Assembly (NCBI GenBank): GCA_943370355.1
Contig: CALRQP020000010.1
Location: 1-64,000 of the forward strand
Direction of reading: 5' to 3'
DNA length: 64,000 nt
Origin: JADCGM01 sp943370355
Lineage (GTDB): Bacteria > Pseudomonadota > Alphaproteobacteria > Sphingomonadales > Sphingomonadaceae
The translations under genes and the position numbers were made by a program. Below are positions 8,395 through 17,050 of this stretch, piece after piece (the stretch's first letter is position 1; every line of letters starts with the position of its first letter). A model generated the notes under the pieces. That model had not been told where the DNA came from, searched no databases, and saw only the letters and a program-made list of their open reading frames with translations.

Positions 8395-9444
8395 ATGCCC
8401 CTTCTAGAAGCCCGCCGCTCCTACAAGCCGTTCGAATACCCCTGGGCGTTCGAATTCTGGAAGCGTCAGCAGCAGATCCACTGGATGCCCGAGGAAGTGC
8501 CCTTGGGCGAGGATTGCCGCGACTGGGCGCAGAAGCTCTCCGACAATGAGCGGAACCTGCTCACGCAGATTTTCCGCTTCTTCACCCAGGCCGATGTCGA
8601 GGTGCAGGACTGCTATCACGACAAATATGGCCGGGTGTTCAAGCCAACCGAGATCAAGATGATGCTCGCCGCCTTCTCCAATATGGAGACGGTGCATATC
8701 GCCGCCTACAGCCATCTGCTCGACACGATCGGTATGCCCGAAAGCGAGTACAGCGCCTTCCTCAACTATAAGGAAATGCGCGACAAACATGATTTCATGA
8801 ACACGTTCGGCGTCGACAGCGATCAGGACATCGCCAAGACGCTCGCGATGTTCGGCGGCTTCACCGAGGGGCTGCAGCTGTTCGCCAGCTTCGCGATGCT
8901 GATGAACTTCCCGCGCTTCAACAAGATGAAGGGCATGGGCCAGATCGTCAGCTGGTCGGTCCGCGACGAGAGCCTGCACTGCGAGGGCATCATCAAGCTG
9001 TTCCACGCCTTCTGCAAGGAACGCGGCTGCTTCACCAAATCGGTCAAGGACGACATCCGCAGCGTCTGCCACCATGTCGTGAGCCTTGAGGACGCCTTCA
9101 TCGACCTCGCCTTCGAAATGGGCCCGATCGAGGGCATGACGCCCAAGGAAATCAAGAAATACATCCGCTTCATCGCCGACTGGCGGCTGCAGCAGCTGGA
9201 GCTCCAGCCGATCTTCATGATCGACGAACATCCGCTGCCCTGGCTGACCCCGATGCTCAACGGCGTCGAACACGCCAATTTCTTCGAAACCCGCGCGACC
9301 GAATATTCGAAGGCGGCGACGCGGGGCAACTGGAACGAGGTCTGGGACGCGTTCGACCGCCGCAAGGGCGCGAAGGTCGCGAATGACGGCGGCGCGGTGG
9401 TTGAGGAAGCTGGTGGGCTGCTGGCGGGGGTGGCGGCGGAGTAG
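8395..9444 (+). CDS. nrdB: Ribonucleoside-diphosphate reductase class I, small (radical) subunit
   Basis: A 349-residue ferritin-like beta subunit that makes the radical used by NrdA. Metal ligands are visible in FFTQADVEVQD, NMETVHIAAYSHLL (acidic residue, histidine and the nearby tyrosine of the radical site), GGFTEGLQLF and RDESLHCEG. The C-terminal tail should bind NrdA. The spacing after nrdA and the shared strand indicate one operon. The next gene starts 11 bp after the stop and may be read through, though its base composition differs. Confidence 0.95.
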   Translation: MPLLEARRSYKPFEYPWAFEFWKRQQQIHWMPEEVPLGEDCRDWAQKLSDNERNLLTQIFRFFTQADVEVQDCYHDKYGRVFKPTEIKMMLAAFSNMETVHIAAYSHLLDTIGMPESEYSAFLNYKEMRDKHDFMNTFGVDSDQDIAKTLAMFGGFTEGLQLFASFAMLMNFPRFNKMKGMGQIVSWSVRDESLHCEGIIKLFHAFCKERGCFTKSVKDDIRSVCHHVVSLEDAFIDLAFEMGPIEGMTPKEIKKYIRFIADWRLQQLELQPIFMIDEHPLPWLTPMLNGVEHANFFETRATEYSKAATRGNWNEVWDAFDRRKGAKVANDGGAVVEEAGGLLAGVAAE

Positions 9445-9454
9445 GAGACGAACG

Positions 9455-10408
9455 ATGGTGTCAGTTTTCCGGCTTCCCACGTCGCTGTCGGTCGCCAACA
9501 GCGCGCAGGGCACGTTGCTTTTGGAAGAACTCGACGGCGCGCGCCTTCATGTGGCGGGCATGGGGATTCTATCAGATGGAACCCCATTTCTCACCCAGCG
9601 TGGGCTGGCAGCGATGTGCGGAGTCGAAAATGCACACATCGGGACCATTAGTGCCCAATGGTCCGAGGCTATCGGAAAGCCGCGTATCAATAAGATCCGT
9701 GATATAGTTGCTCGTACTGGCATTCATCTCGAAGAAGCCCACGTCGAAGTTAAGATCGGTGGGCGAACATTGTTTGCCTATGGCGAGGTAATATCGCTCG
9801 CGATCCTCGAATACTACGCCTTTGAGGCTGAGCAGTTCTGCCAACGAGAAGCGTTGGAGGCGTTTCGGGCGTTCGCCCGATTTGGATTCCGCAAGGCGGT
9901 TTATGACGTGCTCGGATATGAGCCGACGCGAGAAGTGGATGATCGGTGGCGTCCGTTTCATGATCGAGTATCTCTGGCGTTTGACAAGGTTCCGGATGGC
10001 TATTTCAGCGTGTTCAAAGAGAGCGCTGACCTGAGTGTCACGCTCGGTCAATGCGGTGTCTTTTCGAACCAGCTAGTCGTTCCTGATATCAGCGTTGGCC
10101 AAGCGTGGGGCCGCCACTGGGAAGAGCAAGACCTATCAGCACGCTTTGGACTCCGCCGATCATATAGCCATTGGTATCCAGCATATTTCCCGCAGTCGGC
10201 ATCGAATCCTCAAGCTCCACACTGCTATCCCGAGGCAGCACTTGGTGAATTTAAGCGATGGATGCGCGAGCATTATATCCGCGGCGGAAAGCTCGATGGA
10301 TATCTCGCGCGTCAAGTCGCAACGCGGCAGGTCACTGCCGATGCCGCTAGCAAGGCTCTTCAGGCATATGGACGGCCCACACTACAAATTCGGTCACAAG
10401 CCGCTTAG
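9455..10408 (+). CDS. Unrecognised protein of lower GC, possibly phage-type DNA-binding
   Basis: A 317-residue protein I cannot place firmly. The ATG at 9455 follows GGAG. The N-terminal third has a strand-rich module (MGILSDGTPFLTQRGLAAMC, then IGTISAQW) reminiscent of KilA-N/antirepressor-like domains. The middle is helical with AYGEVISLAILEYYAFE. The C-terminal part has WYPAYFPQSASNP and a YPEAALGEFKRWM helix. Sampled lines are 50-52% GC against about 63% in nrdB, with rarer codons (ata, cta), so acquisition by transfer is likely. A relation to prophage-borne defence proteins such as BstA is possible but unproven. No integrase or attachment site flanks it. Confidence 0.6.
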   Translation: MVSVFRLPTSLSVANSAQGTLLLEELDGARLHVAGMGILSDGTPFLTQRGLAAMCGVENAHIGTISAQWSEAIGKPRINKIRDIVARTGIHLEEAHVEVKIGGRTLFAYGEVISLAILEYYAFEAEQFCQREALEAFRAFARFGFRKAVYDVLGYEPTREVDDRWRPFHDRVSLAFDKVPDGYFSVFKESADLSVTLGQCGVFSNQLVVPDISVGQAWGRHWEEQDLSARFGLRRSYSHWYPAYFPQSASNPQAPHCYPEAALGEFKRWMREHYIRGGKLDGYLARQVATRQVTADAASKALQAYGRPTLQIRSQAA

Positions 10409-10490
10409 GCGGGTGCGCGGCCTCAATTGCTCCTGACACGAACCCAGCTAATCGCAGCGAAACCATCACCTTTGCGTTGAACCCGGCGTC

Positions 10491-10688
10491 ATGCCCTCAA
10501 CCGTCATCCGCGCGTTCTGCTACGACCCCACTAGCGCCGAGCTGACCGTCTCCTTCACCACCGGCCGCCGCTACGTCTACGCAAACGTCCCCGAGGCGGA
10601 AGTCGCTGCCTGGCGCGCCGCGTTCAGCAAGGGCCAATATTTCAACGCCCACATCCGCGACCGCTATGCCTTTCGGGAAATCGGCTAG
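10491..10688 (+). CDS. KTSC domain-containing small protein
   Basis: This 65-residue protein matches the small KTSC fold (named after the lysine-tRNA synthetase C-terminal region where it also occurs). The strands IRAFCYDPTSAELTVSF, then RYVYANVPEAEVAAW and the end FNAHIRDRYAFREI fit the family. Stand-alone copies are common and without known function. It is convergent with the ExbD gene (8-bp gap). Confidence 0.75.
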   Translation: MPSTVIRAFCYDPTSAELTVSFTTGRRYVYANVPEAEVAAWRAAFSKGQYFNAHIRDRYAFREIG

Positions 10689-10695
10689 CGCTCCC

Positions 10696-11109
10696 CTACC
10701 GCGCGTAAACTTCATTCCCCACAAAGCCGATCTTCCGCACCCCGGCGATCTGCGCGGTTGCGATGATGCGGTCGACCACCTCATAGCGTGCCAGCGCATC
10801 GGGCTTGATCTCCAGCGCCACGTCGGGCCGCGCCGCGATCGCGCGCAGCCGCGTTGCGAGCACCGCCTCGCTGACCGGCTGGCCGTCCCAATAGGGCGTG
10901 TTGAACACATCGATGGCGATGCGGTGTGTCTCGGCCGGCACGGCAGCGGTGCCGTCGCCGGGCAGGTCGACGCTGGTGCTGTGCATCTGGATCGGCACGC
11001 TCAGGATGAACATGATCAACAGGACGAGCATCACGTCGATGAGCGGCGTCGTGTTGATCTGCGGAACTGGCTCGGGAAGCGCGGCGGCGGAGGTAAATCC
11101 ATAGGCCAT
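10696..11109 (-). CDS. exbD: Biopolymer transport protein ExbD/TolR family
   Basis: A 137-residue inner-membrane protein that with ExbB-type partners uses proton flow to energise outer-membrane import or cell-envelope work. The motif INTTPLIDVMLVLLIMFI contains the single transmembrane segment with the conserved aspartate. The periplasmic domain follows with LEIKPDALARYEVVDRII and the C-terminal KIGFVG. The ATG at 11109 has AAGGAG nearby. No exbB or tonB is adjacent; the partner must lie elsewhere. An upstream in-frame ATG (11139) would add an untypical tail. Confidence 0.9.
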   Translation of the reverse strand: MAYGFTSAAALPEPVPQINTTPLIDVMLVLLIMFILSVPIQMHSTSVDLPGDGTAAVPAETHRIAIDVFNTPYWDGQPVSEAVLATRLRAIAARPDVALEIKPDALARYEVVDRIIATAQIAGVRKIGFVGNEVYAR

Positions 11110-11178
11110 GGCTGGTCTCCTTCGAGAGGCCTCCAGCATAGCATGAAAACGGGGTTGGCCCTAGTCGCCGGTCTCTGC

Positions 11179-11730
11179 CTAGCCGGCAGGCGTCGCGGCG
11201 ATCGCGGGAGCCGCAACCGGATCCGGTGCAACCGCCTTGCTTTTGGTCTTCCTGACCTTTTTGACCGGCTTCCAGCTATCGACGCTATAGCCATATTCGC
11301 TGAGACAGCTGGCAAGCGCAGCCTTGATGCGCTTTTCCCGGCCGGACCGGATGGCGCGGGAGACGCCGAAGCCGACACCGATGCCGATCACCGGCACCGC
11401 CACGGTAAATGCAGCAGCCCCGGCGGCAACGCTGTTGAAACCCAATGAGGCGACCGTCGGCGTGACCGCGCTGGCGACCACCGCGCCGACGGCAAGGCCG
11501 CCGCCGATCCCGGCCGCCGTTCCGATGCCGAGCTTGAGCGCCGTCGCCTTGAAATTGGATTGGTAGCCCTTGCCGACCAGCGTCTGGCAGGTCTGGAAAT
11601 CCCGGTCATAGCCGGTCGGATCGCTCGCCGGTGTCGTCAGCGTGGCGGTGAACTGGCGCGGGCGCGTCGAACATCCGCTGACCAGCAACGCCGCCGACGA
11701 CAGGGCGATCACCACGGTACGAACCGACAT
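11179..11730 (-). CDS. Lipoprotein with glycine-rich membrane segment
   Basis: A 183-residue exported protein. It starts MSVRTVVIALSSAALLVSGC, a signal peptide ending in a lipobox (VSGC). The centre holds a glycine/alanine-rich hydrophobic stretch (GTAAGIGGGLAVGAVVASAV, then a second near VIGIGVGFG), typical of glycine-zipper proteins. The tail is lysine and alanine/proline rich. It resembles uncharacterised outer-membrane lipoproteins; no function can be given. The start at 11730 is preceded by a GGGGGGAAAG ribosome site. Confidence 0.75.
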   Translation of the reverse strand: MSVRTVVIALSSAALLVSGCSTRPRQFTATLTTPASDPTGYDRDFQTCQTLVGKGYQSNFKATALKLGIGTAAGIGGGLAVGAVVASAVTPTVASLGFNSVAAGAAAFTVAVPVIGIGVGFGVSRAIRSGREKRIKAALASCLSEYGYSVDSWKPVKKVRKTKSKAVAPDPVAAPAIAATPAG

Positions 11731-11812
11731 ACACGCTTTCCCCCCGGCAAAAAGAGTGTCCCCGGATCGCGGCGATTTGGTGACAGAAGCGTGACCGGTG
11801 CTAAAAGCCGGC

Positions 11813-12430
11813 ATGGCGTTGATCCAGACGATGGCCGATCTTGAAGCGCTCTATCCCGATGCGCCGATGCCCGTCGCGACGGTCAAGGTCGCGCACCGCG
11901 TGACCGCCGATTATGCGAAGCTCATCGCCGCCTCGCCCTTTGCGGCACTTGCAACTGTCGGGCCGGAGGGGCTCGATTGTTCGCCACGCGGCGACCTTGC
12001 CGGGTTCGTGCGCATTGCCGACGATGGCGCGACGCTGCTGCTTCCCGACCGGCGCGGCAATAACCGCATCGACTCGCTGCGCAACATCGTGCGCGATCCG
12101 CGCACCGCGCTGCTGTTCCTGATTCCCGGCTCGGGCACGACGCTGCGAGTCAACGGCCGCGCGACGCTCTCCGCCGATCCGGTGCTGCTCGACACCTTCA
12201 CCCACGAAGGCGGCCGGCCGCGCTCGGTGATCGTCCTCGCGGTCGAGGATATCTATTTCCAATGCGCGCGGGCGATTGTCCGCTCGGGCCTGTGGGACCC
12301 GGCACGCCACGTCGATCCGGCCAGCCTGCCGACGCCGGGGCGGATATTGGCGGGCATGACGGCGGGCGAAGTCGGCGGCGAGCCCTATGACCGCGACTGG
12401 CCCGAGCGCGCTGCCAAGACCTTGTGGTGA
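11813..12430 (+). CDS. Pyridoxamine 5'-phosphate oxidase-like FMN-binding protein
   Basis: A 205-residue split-barrel flavin-fold protein. Diagnostic parts are FAALATVGPEGLDCSPRGD, LLLPDRRGNNRIDSLRNI, the strand TALLFLIPGSG and TLRVNGRATLS. These match the MSMEG_1061-type subgroup, whose members are about 200 residues with a C-terminal cysteine-bearing helix (YFQCARAI). The substrate is unknown; a general FMN or F420-like reductase is likely rather than true PdxH. It is convergent with the TPR gene (3-bp gap). Confidence 0.8.
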   Translation: MALIQTMADLEALYPDAPMPVATVKVAHRVTADYAKLIAASPFAALATVGPEGLDCSPRGDLAGFVRIADDGATLLLPDRRGNNRIDSLRNIVRDPRTALLFLIPGSGTTLRVNGRATLSADPVLLDTFTHEGGRPRSVIVLAVEDIYFQCARAIVRSGLWDPARHVDPASLPTPGRILAGMTAGEVGGEPYDRDWPERAAKTLW

Positions 12431-12433
12431 CGC

Positions 12434-13063
12434 CTATTTGGTGGCCGGCCTGGCCGTAATCGTCGCGATCGGCGGGCGCGGCGGCGATTGGGCAATGACC
12501 GTATTGAGCTTGTCGAGATTGCTTTGCGCCGACGGACTGCCAAGCTCCGCGCCCTTTGACAGCAATTGCTGCGATTTCATTGGCTTGCCCTGGATGCCAT
12601 AGAGGTAGCCGAGATTGCTGTAGAGCTTGGCTTGCGACCGCTCGGGCAGTTTCTGTGCATATTTGAGCCCCGTCGCCCAGGCTGCTTCGGCACGGCCCAA
12701 ATCGCCGAGCGAGTAATAGACAGCACCCAGCGAGTTATAGATCGAATATTCGTCGATATTTTGCATCTCGCGCAGAGTCTTGGCCTTTTCCAGCCAAGTT
12801 GCGGCGCTGCGATAATAGAAGGTCCGGAGTTCGGGCGGCGCGGCATCGCCACGACCGACATAGACGAGGCCGAGGTTATAAGTGGCCATATAGTCGGTCG
12901 ATTTCGCCGCGATCGCAGACCGCAATAGCCGTTCCGCCGTGACGAAATCGCCACGCAGCCGGGCCGCGCGGCCCTGTTCATAGGCGCTGGACGACTGTTG
13001 CGCCGCGGCAGGTGCAGACAGCGCCATCAGCGCGACGGCAGCGAGGAGGGGACGCAACGCCAT
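12434..13063 (-). CDS. Exported tetratricopeptide-repeat protein
   Basis: A 209-residue protein with a cleavable signal peptide (MALRPLLAAVALMALSAPAAA). TPR units follow: YEQGRAARLRGDFVTAERLL, YNLGLVYVGRGD and IYNSLGAVYYSLGDLGRAEA each show the W/Y-L-G-Y/A-A pattern. Probably a periplasmic scaffold. It directly follows the 177-residue membrane-protein gene (1-bp gap), so the two form an operon and may act together. Confidence 0.82.
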   Translation of the reverse strand: MALRPLLAAVALMALSAPAAAQQSSSAYEQGRAARLRGDFVTAERLLRSAIAAKSTDYMATYNLGLVYVGRGDAAPPELRTFYYRSAATWLEKAKTLREMQNIDEYSIYNSLGAVYYSLGDLGRAEAAWATGLKYAQKLPERSQAKLYSNLGYLYGIQGKPMKSQQLLSKGAELGSPSAQSNLDKLNTVIAQSPPRPPIATITARPATK

Positions 13064-13064
13064 C

Positions 13065-13598
13065 TCAGTTCACCTGCGGGTCGAAGGTGGCGAGGCTGGC
13101 GGCGTTGCCGCGCGGCGCGAGATCGGCGGGCGCGACGGCGACGCTCGCAAAGCCGCTGCCATAGCGTAGCCTCCAGTTGATGTAGGGTTCGAAATTCACC
13201 TCGATAGGTGTATCGCGCCCGACGTCACAGCTTCCACGGATGATGCTGGAGAGTTCGGTCAGGGCGATCTTTCGATTGGCGAGGCTGACCAGCGGGATGG
13301 CATTGCTGTCGACGGTCCGGTCGATCGACGGGCGCAGCACCAGCGTGATGGTACGCGCATCGCGATTCAGCATGAAGAACACCACCATTGCCATGCCGAG
13401 GCAGAAGGCGGTGAAGCCCATCACACCGAACAGCAGCGGTCGCGCCGCGTTCATCTTCGCAGTGTCGCCTTCGCCGATCAGCGCATAGAGTTTCCAGACA
13501 TTGACGCCGAGCACGACCATGCACAGCAGCGCCAGTGCGCCGATTGCACCATGATCGAGCCAGGCCGAGGGATCGGGGAGGTCAGTCGCCGAGGCCAT
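13065..13598 (-). CDS. Hypothetical membrane protein with two transmembrane helices
   Basis: A 177-residue protein not recognised. There are two hydrophobic helices (ALALLCMVVLGVNVWKLYAL and LLFGVMGFTAFCLGMAMVVFF) joined by a short charged loop, then a soluble C-terminal domain of about 90 residues. The start at 13598 follows AAAGGGA. It is co-transcribed with the TPR gene. The closeness suggests a membrane-anchored partner of the TPR protein; this is inference from position only. Confidence 0.7.
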   Translation of the reverse strand: MASATDLPDPSAWLDHGAIGALALLCMVVLGVNVWKLYALIGEGDTAKMNAARPLLFGVMGFTAFCLGMAMVVFFMLNRDARTITLVLRPSIDRTVDSNAIPLVSLANRKIALTELSSIIRGSCDVGRDTPIEVNFEPYINWRLRYGSGFASVAVAPADLAPRGNAASLATFDPQVN

Positions 13599-13741
13599 GG
13601 AAAGTCCCTTTCCGCAAGGATTTGCACGCAAGGAACACCACTTGAACTGACAGCCGATGGTCGCGCGGCTGGGGTCGCGCGTCAATCCAATCGTCGCCGT
13701 TGACGCTTGAATTTGCGCGTGCGCGGCGTCACGCTCCCGAC

Positions 13742-14098
13742 ATGGCTTTCGACCCGGCCGAAGTGACGGCGGTGCTGGTTGGCGCGGCACAGAGCGGCGT
13801 CGCGCTGACCTATGCCGAGGCGTTGGGCGCGCTCGGCCATCATTTCTCGCGGCCCCGGATGCGCCAACTGTGCAAGGCGCTCGACGCTGTCGACGAGGCC
13901 CAGCGCGGGCAGGGCGCGCCGGAGCTGGCAGTGCTCGTCGTGCGCCAGTCCGATGGCCTGCCGGGGCAGGGCTGGTGGGCCGGCGGCCGTCCCGCGCGGG
14001 ATGGTTATGTCGGCCTCTGGGAAGGCCCCGACGCCCGCGCCTATGTCACCCGCCTCCAGGCCGAGGTGTTTGCATGGGCGAAACTACGTCGAACCTGA
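13742..14098 (+). CDS. Conserved hypothetical protein of 118 residues
   Basis: A small soluble protein with an N-terminal helical region (YAEALGALGHHFSRPRMRQL) resembling a winged-helix-like start, then ELAVLVVRQSDGLPGQGWW. Sphingomonad relatives are sometimes misnamed ribose-phosphate pyrophosphokinase, but no PRPP-binding motif is present. It stands alone, divergent from the gene before it and convergent with phaZ (1-bp gap). Confidence 0.65.
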   Translation: MAFDPAEVTAVLVGAAQSGVALTYAEALGALGHHFSRPRMRQLCKALDAVDEAQRGQGAPELAVLVVRQSDGLPGQGWWAGGRPARDGYVGLWEGPDARAYVTRLQAEVFAWAKLRRT

Positions 14099-14099
14099 C

Positions 14100-15323
14100 T
14101 CAGCCGCCATTGGCGCGGATGAACTGCTCGACCACCGGCGCGATCAGCGTCCGCCATTTGCGGCCGTTGAAGATGCCATAATGGCCAGCCCCCTCGGCCA
14201 TATAATAGGCCTTTTTGGCGGCGGGCAGCTTGGTCGCGATGTCGAGTGCAGCCCGGGTCTGGCCGAGGCCTGAGATGTCGTCGCGCTCGCCCTCGATCGC
14301 CAGCAGGCCGACCTTGGTGATCGCGGTCGGGTCGACCGGCACCCCGCGGTGCGTCATCTCGCCCTTCGGCAGCAGGTGGCGCTGGAACACGGTGTCGATG
14401 GTCTGGAGGTAGTACTCAGCCGACATGTCGCAGACCGAGCGATATTCGTCGTAGAAATCCTTGGTCGCATCGGCGCTCTCGTCGTCGCCGGCGACCAGAT
14501 GTTTGAACATCTCCCAATGGCTGTTCATGTGATTGCCGAGGTTCATCGACATGAAGCCCGACAGCTGCAGGAAGCCCGGATAGACCTTGCGGCCATGCCC
14601 CGGATACATCCCCGGGACGGTCGCGATGACATTATGCTCGAACCAGGCAAACGGGCGCTTGGTCGCCAACGTGTTGACGGCGGTCGGCGCCATCCTGGTA
14701 TCGACCGGCCCGCCCATCATCGTCAGCGTCGCCGGCAGCGCTGGATGGTTCGATGCCGACATCAGCGCAACGGCGGCATAGGCTGGGACCGACGGCTGGC
14801 ACACCGCCACGATATGCGCGCCCGGCCCGACATGTTCGAGATACCCGATCAGGTAATCGATATAATCGTCGAGATCGAACCGCCCGTCGGCGACCGGCAC
14901 CATCTTCGCGTCGCGCCAGTCGGTGATCCAGACGTCATGGTTGGGCAGCAGCCGCTCGACCGTCCCGCGCAGCAGCGTCGCGAAATGCCCCGACATCGGC
15001 GCGACGATCAGGACACGGGGGTCACCCTCGGTGATACCCTCCCGCACGAAATGCTTGAGCTGCCCGAACGGCTGCCGCGCCTCGATATGCTCGGCGACCG
15101 CGACGGTCTTCCCATTAATGACCGTGCTGTCGAGCCCGAACTCCGGCTTGCCGCGCGGTGCTGCCGCATGCGCAAACACTTCGAGTGCGGCCGCTGCCTT
15201 TTCGCCCATCCCCATATAGTTGAACGGGTTCGCGGGATGGCTCAGCCAGCTCGCTCCAAGCGTCGCTGCGGCCCCCGCGCCGGCAAGCCACGAGCGCTGG
15301 ATTTCATAGGCATTGTACAACAT
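14100..15323 (-). CDS. phaZ: Intracellular polyhydroxyalkanoate depolymerase
   Basis: It degrades stored PHB granules. The 407-residue protein has the PhaZ alpha/beta-hydrolase pattern: TDWRDAKMVP, the nucleophile box AVCQPSVPAY (in Ralstonia PhaZ1 the cysteine of this box is the nucleophile), an aspartate in the EGERDDISG region, and a catalytic histidine in GAGHYGIFNGRKW. I start it at the ATG at 15323 (MLYNAYEIQRSWL), the usual N-terminus; longer readings add unrelated sequence. It is divergent from bdhA, which handles its product. Confidence 0.92.
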   Translation of the reverse strand: MLYNAYEIQRSWLAGAGAAATLGASWLSHPANPFNYMGMGEKAAAALEVFAHAAAPRGKPEFGLDSTVINGKTVAVAEHIEARQPFGQLKHFVREGITEGDPRVLIVAPMSGHFATLLRGTVERLLPNHDVWITDWRDAKMVPVADGRFDLDDYIDYLIGYLEHVGPGAHIVAVCQPSVPAYAAVALMSASNHPALPATLTMMGGPVDTRMAPTAVNTLATKRPFAWFEHNVIATVPGMYPGHGRKVYPGFLQLSGFMSMNLGNHMNSHWEMFKHLVAGDDESADATKDFYDEYRSVCDMSAEYYLQTIDTVFQRHLLPKGEMTHRGVPVDPTAITKVGLLAIEGERDDISGLGQTRAALDIATKLPAAKKAYYMAEGAGHYGIFNGRKWRTLIAPVVEQFIRANGG

Positions 15324-15431
15324 GCGTCTGTGCTCACTTTTCTTGTTGCAGAGCAGCGTAACGACTCCGAGGCGATTGTCCATTCCAATAGGCGCGTCAT
15401 CGTTTAGAACCCGGAAACCGGCGCGCGGTCG

Positions 15432-15447
15432 ATTGCCGCAGCGCAAT
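15432..15447. promoter_or_regulatory. Candidate operator between phaZ and bdhA
   Basis: ATTGC and GCAAT form a perfect 5-bp inverted repeat around a 6-base spacer, ending 18 bp before the bdhA ATG and just before its ribosome site. The dyad resembles the TGC/GCA-type sites used by PHB regulators such as PhaR, but the assignment is tentative. Confidence 0.3.
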
Positions 15448-15465
15448 ATCAGCCAGGAGCGAGCT

Positions 15466-16254
15466 ATGGTACATCTGAGCGGGAAGGTCGCAGCGATCAC
15501 CGGCTCGACGAGCGGCATCGGCCTTGGAATCGCCGAGGCGCTCGCGGCGCAGGGTGCGGACATTGCGCTCAATGGCTTCGGCGATCCGGTCGCGATCGAG
15601 GCGACCCGCGTGGGCCTTGCGTCCGCCCATAGCGTTCGAGTCATCTATCTGCCGTCCGACATGTCGACCGGTGCCGGCGCTGCAAGTTTCGTGACCGACA
15701 CTCAGGCGCAGCTCGGCAGGCTCGACATTCTCGTCAACAATGCCGGCATCCAGCATGTCGCGCCGGTCGACGAATTCCCGCCCGAAAAGTGGGACGCACT
15801 GATCGCGATCTGTCTGTCGGCGACCTTTCACACGACGCGCGCCGCGGTCCCGGCGATGAAGGCCGCCAATTGGGGCCGCATCATCAACATAGCCTCGGCG
15901 CACGGCCTCGTCGCCTCGCCATTCAAGTCGGCCTATGTCGCGGCCAAGCATGGCGTCCTCGGCTTCACCAAGTCAGTGGCGCTCGAACTCGCCGAAACTG
16001 GCATCACCTGCAACGCGGTGTGCCCCGGCTATGTCCGAACGGCTCTCGTCGAAGGCCAGATCGCCGATCAGGCGAAGGTCCATGGGATGACCGCTGAGGA
16101 AGTCGTCCGCAAAGTCATCCTCGCCGCGCAGCCGAGCAAACGCTTCGTGACTGTCGAGGAATTGGGCGCATTCGTGAATTTCCTCTGTTCTGACGCCGCA
16201 GCTTCGATGACCGGGTCGGCGCTCAGCATGGACGGCGGCTGGACGGCGCGGTGA
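15466..16254 (+). CDS. bdhA: 3-hydroxybutyrate dehydrogenase
   Basis: It oxidises 3-hydroxybutyrate to acetoacetate with NAD. The 262-residue SDR protein starts at ATG 15466 after CAGGAG. It has the cofactor motif GSTSGIGLG (T-G-x3-G-x-G type), NNAGIQH, and the catalytic serine in NIASAHGLV with tyrosine and lysine in YVAAKHG. The stretch IQHVAPVDEFPPEKWDAL is typical of bacterial HBDH. Next to phaZ it completes the first two steps of PHB use. The following SDR gene overlaps its stop by 4 bp. Confidence 0.92.
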   Translation: MVHLSGKVAAITGSTSGIGLGIAEALAAQGADIALNGFGDPVAIEATRVGLASAHSVRVIYLPSDMSTGAGAASFVTDTQAQLGRLDILVNNAGIQHVAPVDEFPPEKWDALIAICLSATFHTTRAAVPAMKAANWGRIINIASAHGLVASPFKSAYVAAKHGVLGFTKSVALELAETGITCNAVCPGYVRTALVEGQIADQAKVHGMTAEEVVRKVILAAQPSKRFVTVEELGAFVNFLCSDAAASMTGSALSMDGGWTAR

Positions 16255-17009
16255 CGGTAGCTCTGATCACCGGCGCGGCATCCGGAATCGGTGCTGCGAC
16301 CGTCGCGCGGCTTGCATCGGATGGTGTCGCCGACTTTATCCTTGTCGATCGCGACGCCGACGGCCTCGCTACGGTCGCAGGCGAGATAGCAGGCAAAGTG
16401 CTGCGCCGCGTCCACGATGTCGCCGACGAACACGGCTGGGCAGAAACCGAAGCGCTCGCCAAGGCCAAGTTCGGGCGTGTCGACATGGCCGTCGTCAATG
16501 CCGGGGTGTCCGGTGCCGGCACAATTACCGAGATGCCGTTCGACGAATGGCGGCGGATCCTGTCGGTCAATCTTGACGGTGCCTTCCTGACGATCCGCGC
16601 GGCGCTCAGGCTCATGGCTGGAGGGCCGGGCAGCGCGGTCGTGGTATCCTCTGCTTCGGGCATCAAGGCCGACGCCGGCATCGCAGCCTATGGTGCCTCG
16701 AAGGCCGCTGTGCTCCAGCTGATGAAGGTTGCTGCCAAGGAAGCCGCACCACAGGGGATTCGCGTCAATGCGATTCTGCCCGGCGGGGTCGAAACGCCAA
16801 TCTGGCGCGGCATGGCCTTCTTCGATGCGTTGGTCGAGGAGCGCGGCAGCGAGCAGGCGGCGTTCGACGCGATGGCCAAAATGGCGACGCCGCTTGGCCA
16901 TTATGCCAAAGCGTCGGAAATTGCCGGGCTGATTGCGCTGTTGCTGTCGCCCGCGACGTCATCGATGACGGGGGCCGCACTCAGTGTGGATGGCGGCTAT
17001 ACGCTGTGA
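16251..17009 (+). CDS. SDR family oxidoreductase
   Basis: A 252-residue short-chain dehydrogenase translated from a GTG inside the bdhA stop (GTGA). Nucleotide-binding GAASGIGAA, VVNAGVSG, the serine of VVSSASGI and catalytic YGASKAAV are all present; the end GAALSVDGGYTL is typical. It is co-translated with bdhA. The substrate is unknown; a hydroxyacyl or related alcohol is plausible from context. Confidence 0.88.
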   Translation: MTVALITGAASGIGAATVARLASDGVADFILVDRDADGLATVAGEIAGKVLRRVHDVADEHGWAETEALAKAKFGRVDMAVVNAGVSGAGTITEMPFDEWRRILSVNLDGAFLTIRAALRLMAGGPGSAVVVSSASGIKADAGIAAYGASKAAVLQLMKVAAKEAAPQGIRVNAILPGGVETPIWRGMAFFDALVEERGSEQAAFDAMAKMATPLGHYAKASEIAGLIALLLSPATSSMTGAALSVDGGYTL

Positions 17010-17050
17010 GTTCGATTGAGCGTCGCTCATTTCGCTGCTAGGTGTCCGGC

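Noticed and set aside
9445..10490. Prophage remnant after nrdB
   Set aside because: Only one gene is atypical; no integrase, terminase, tail gene or flanking direct repeat is seen.
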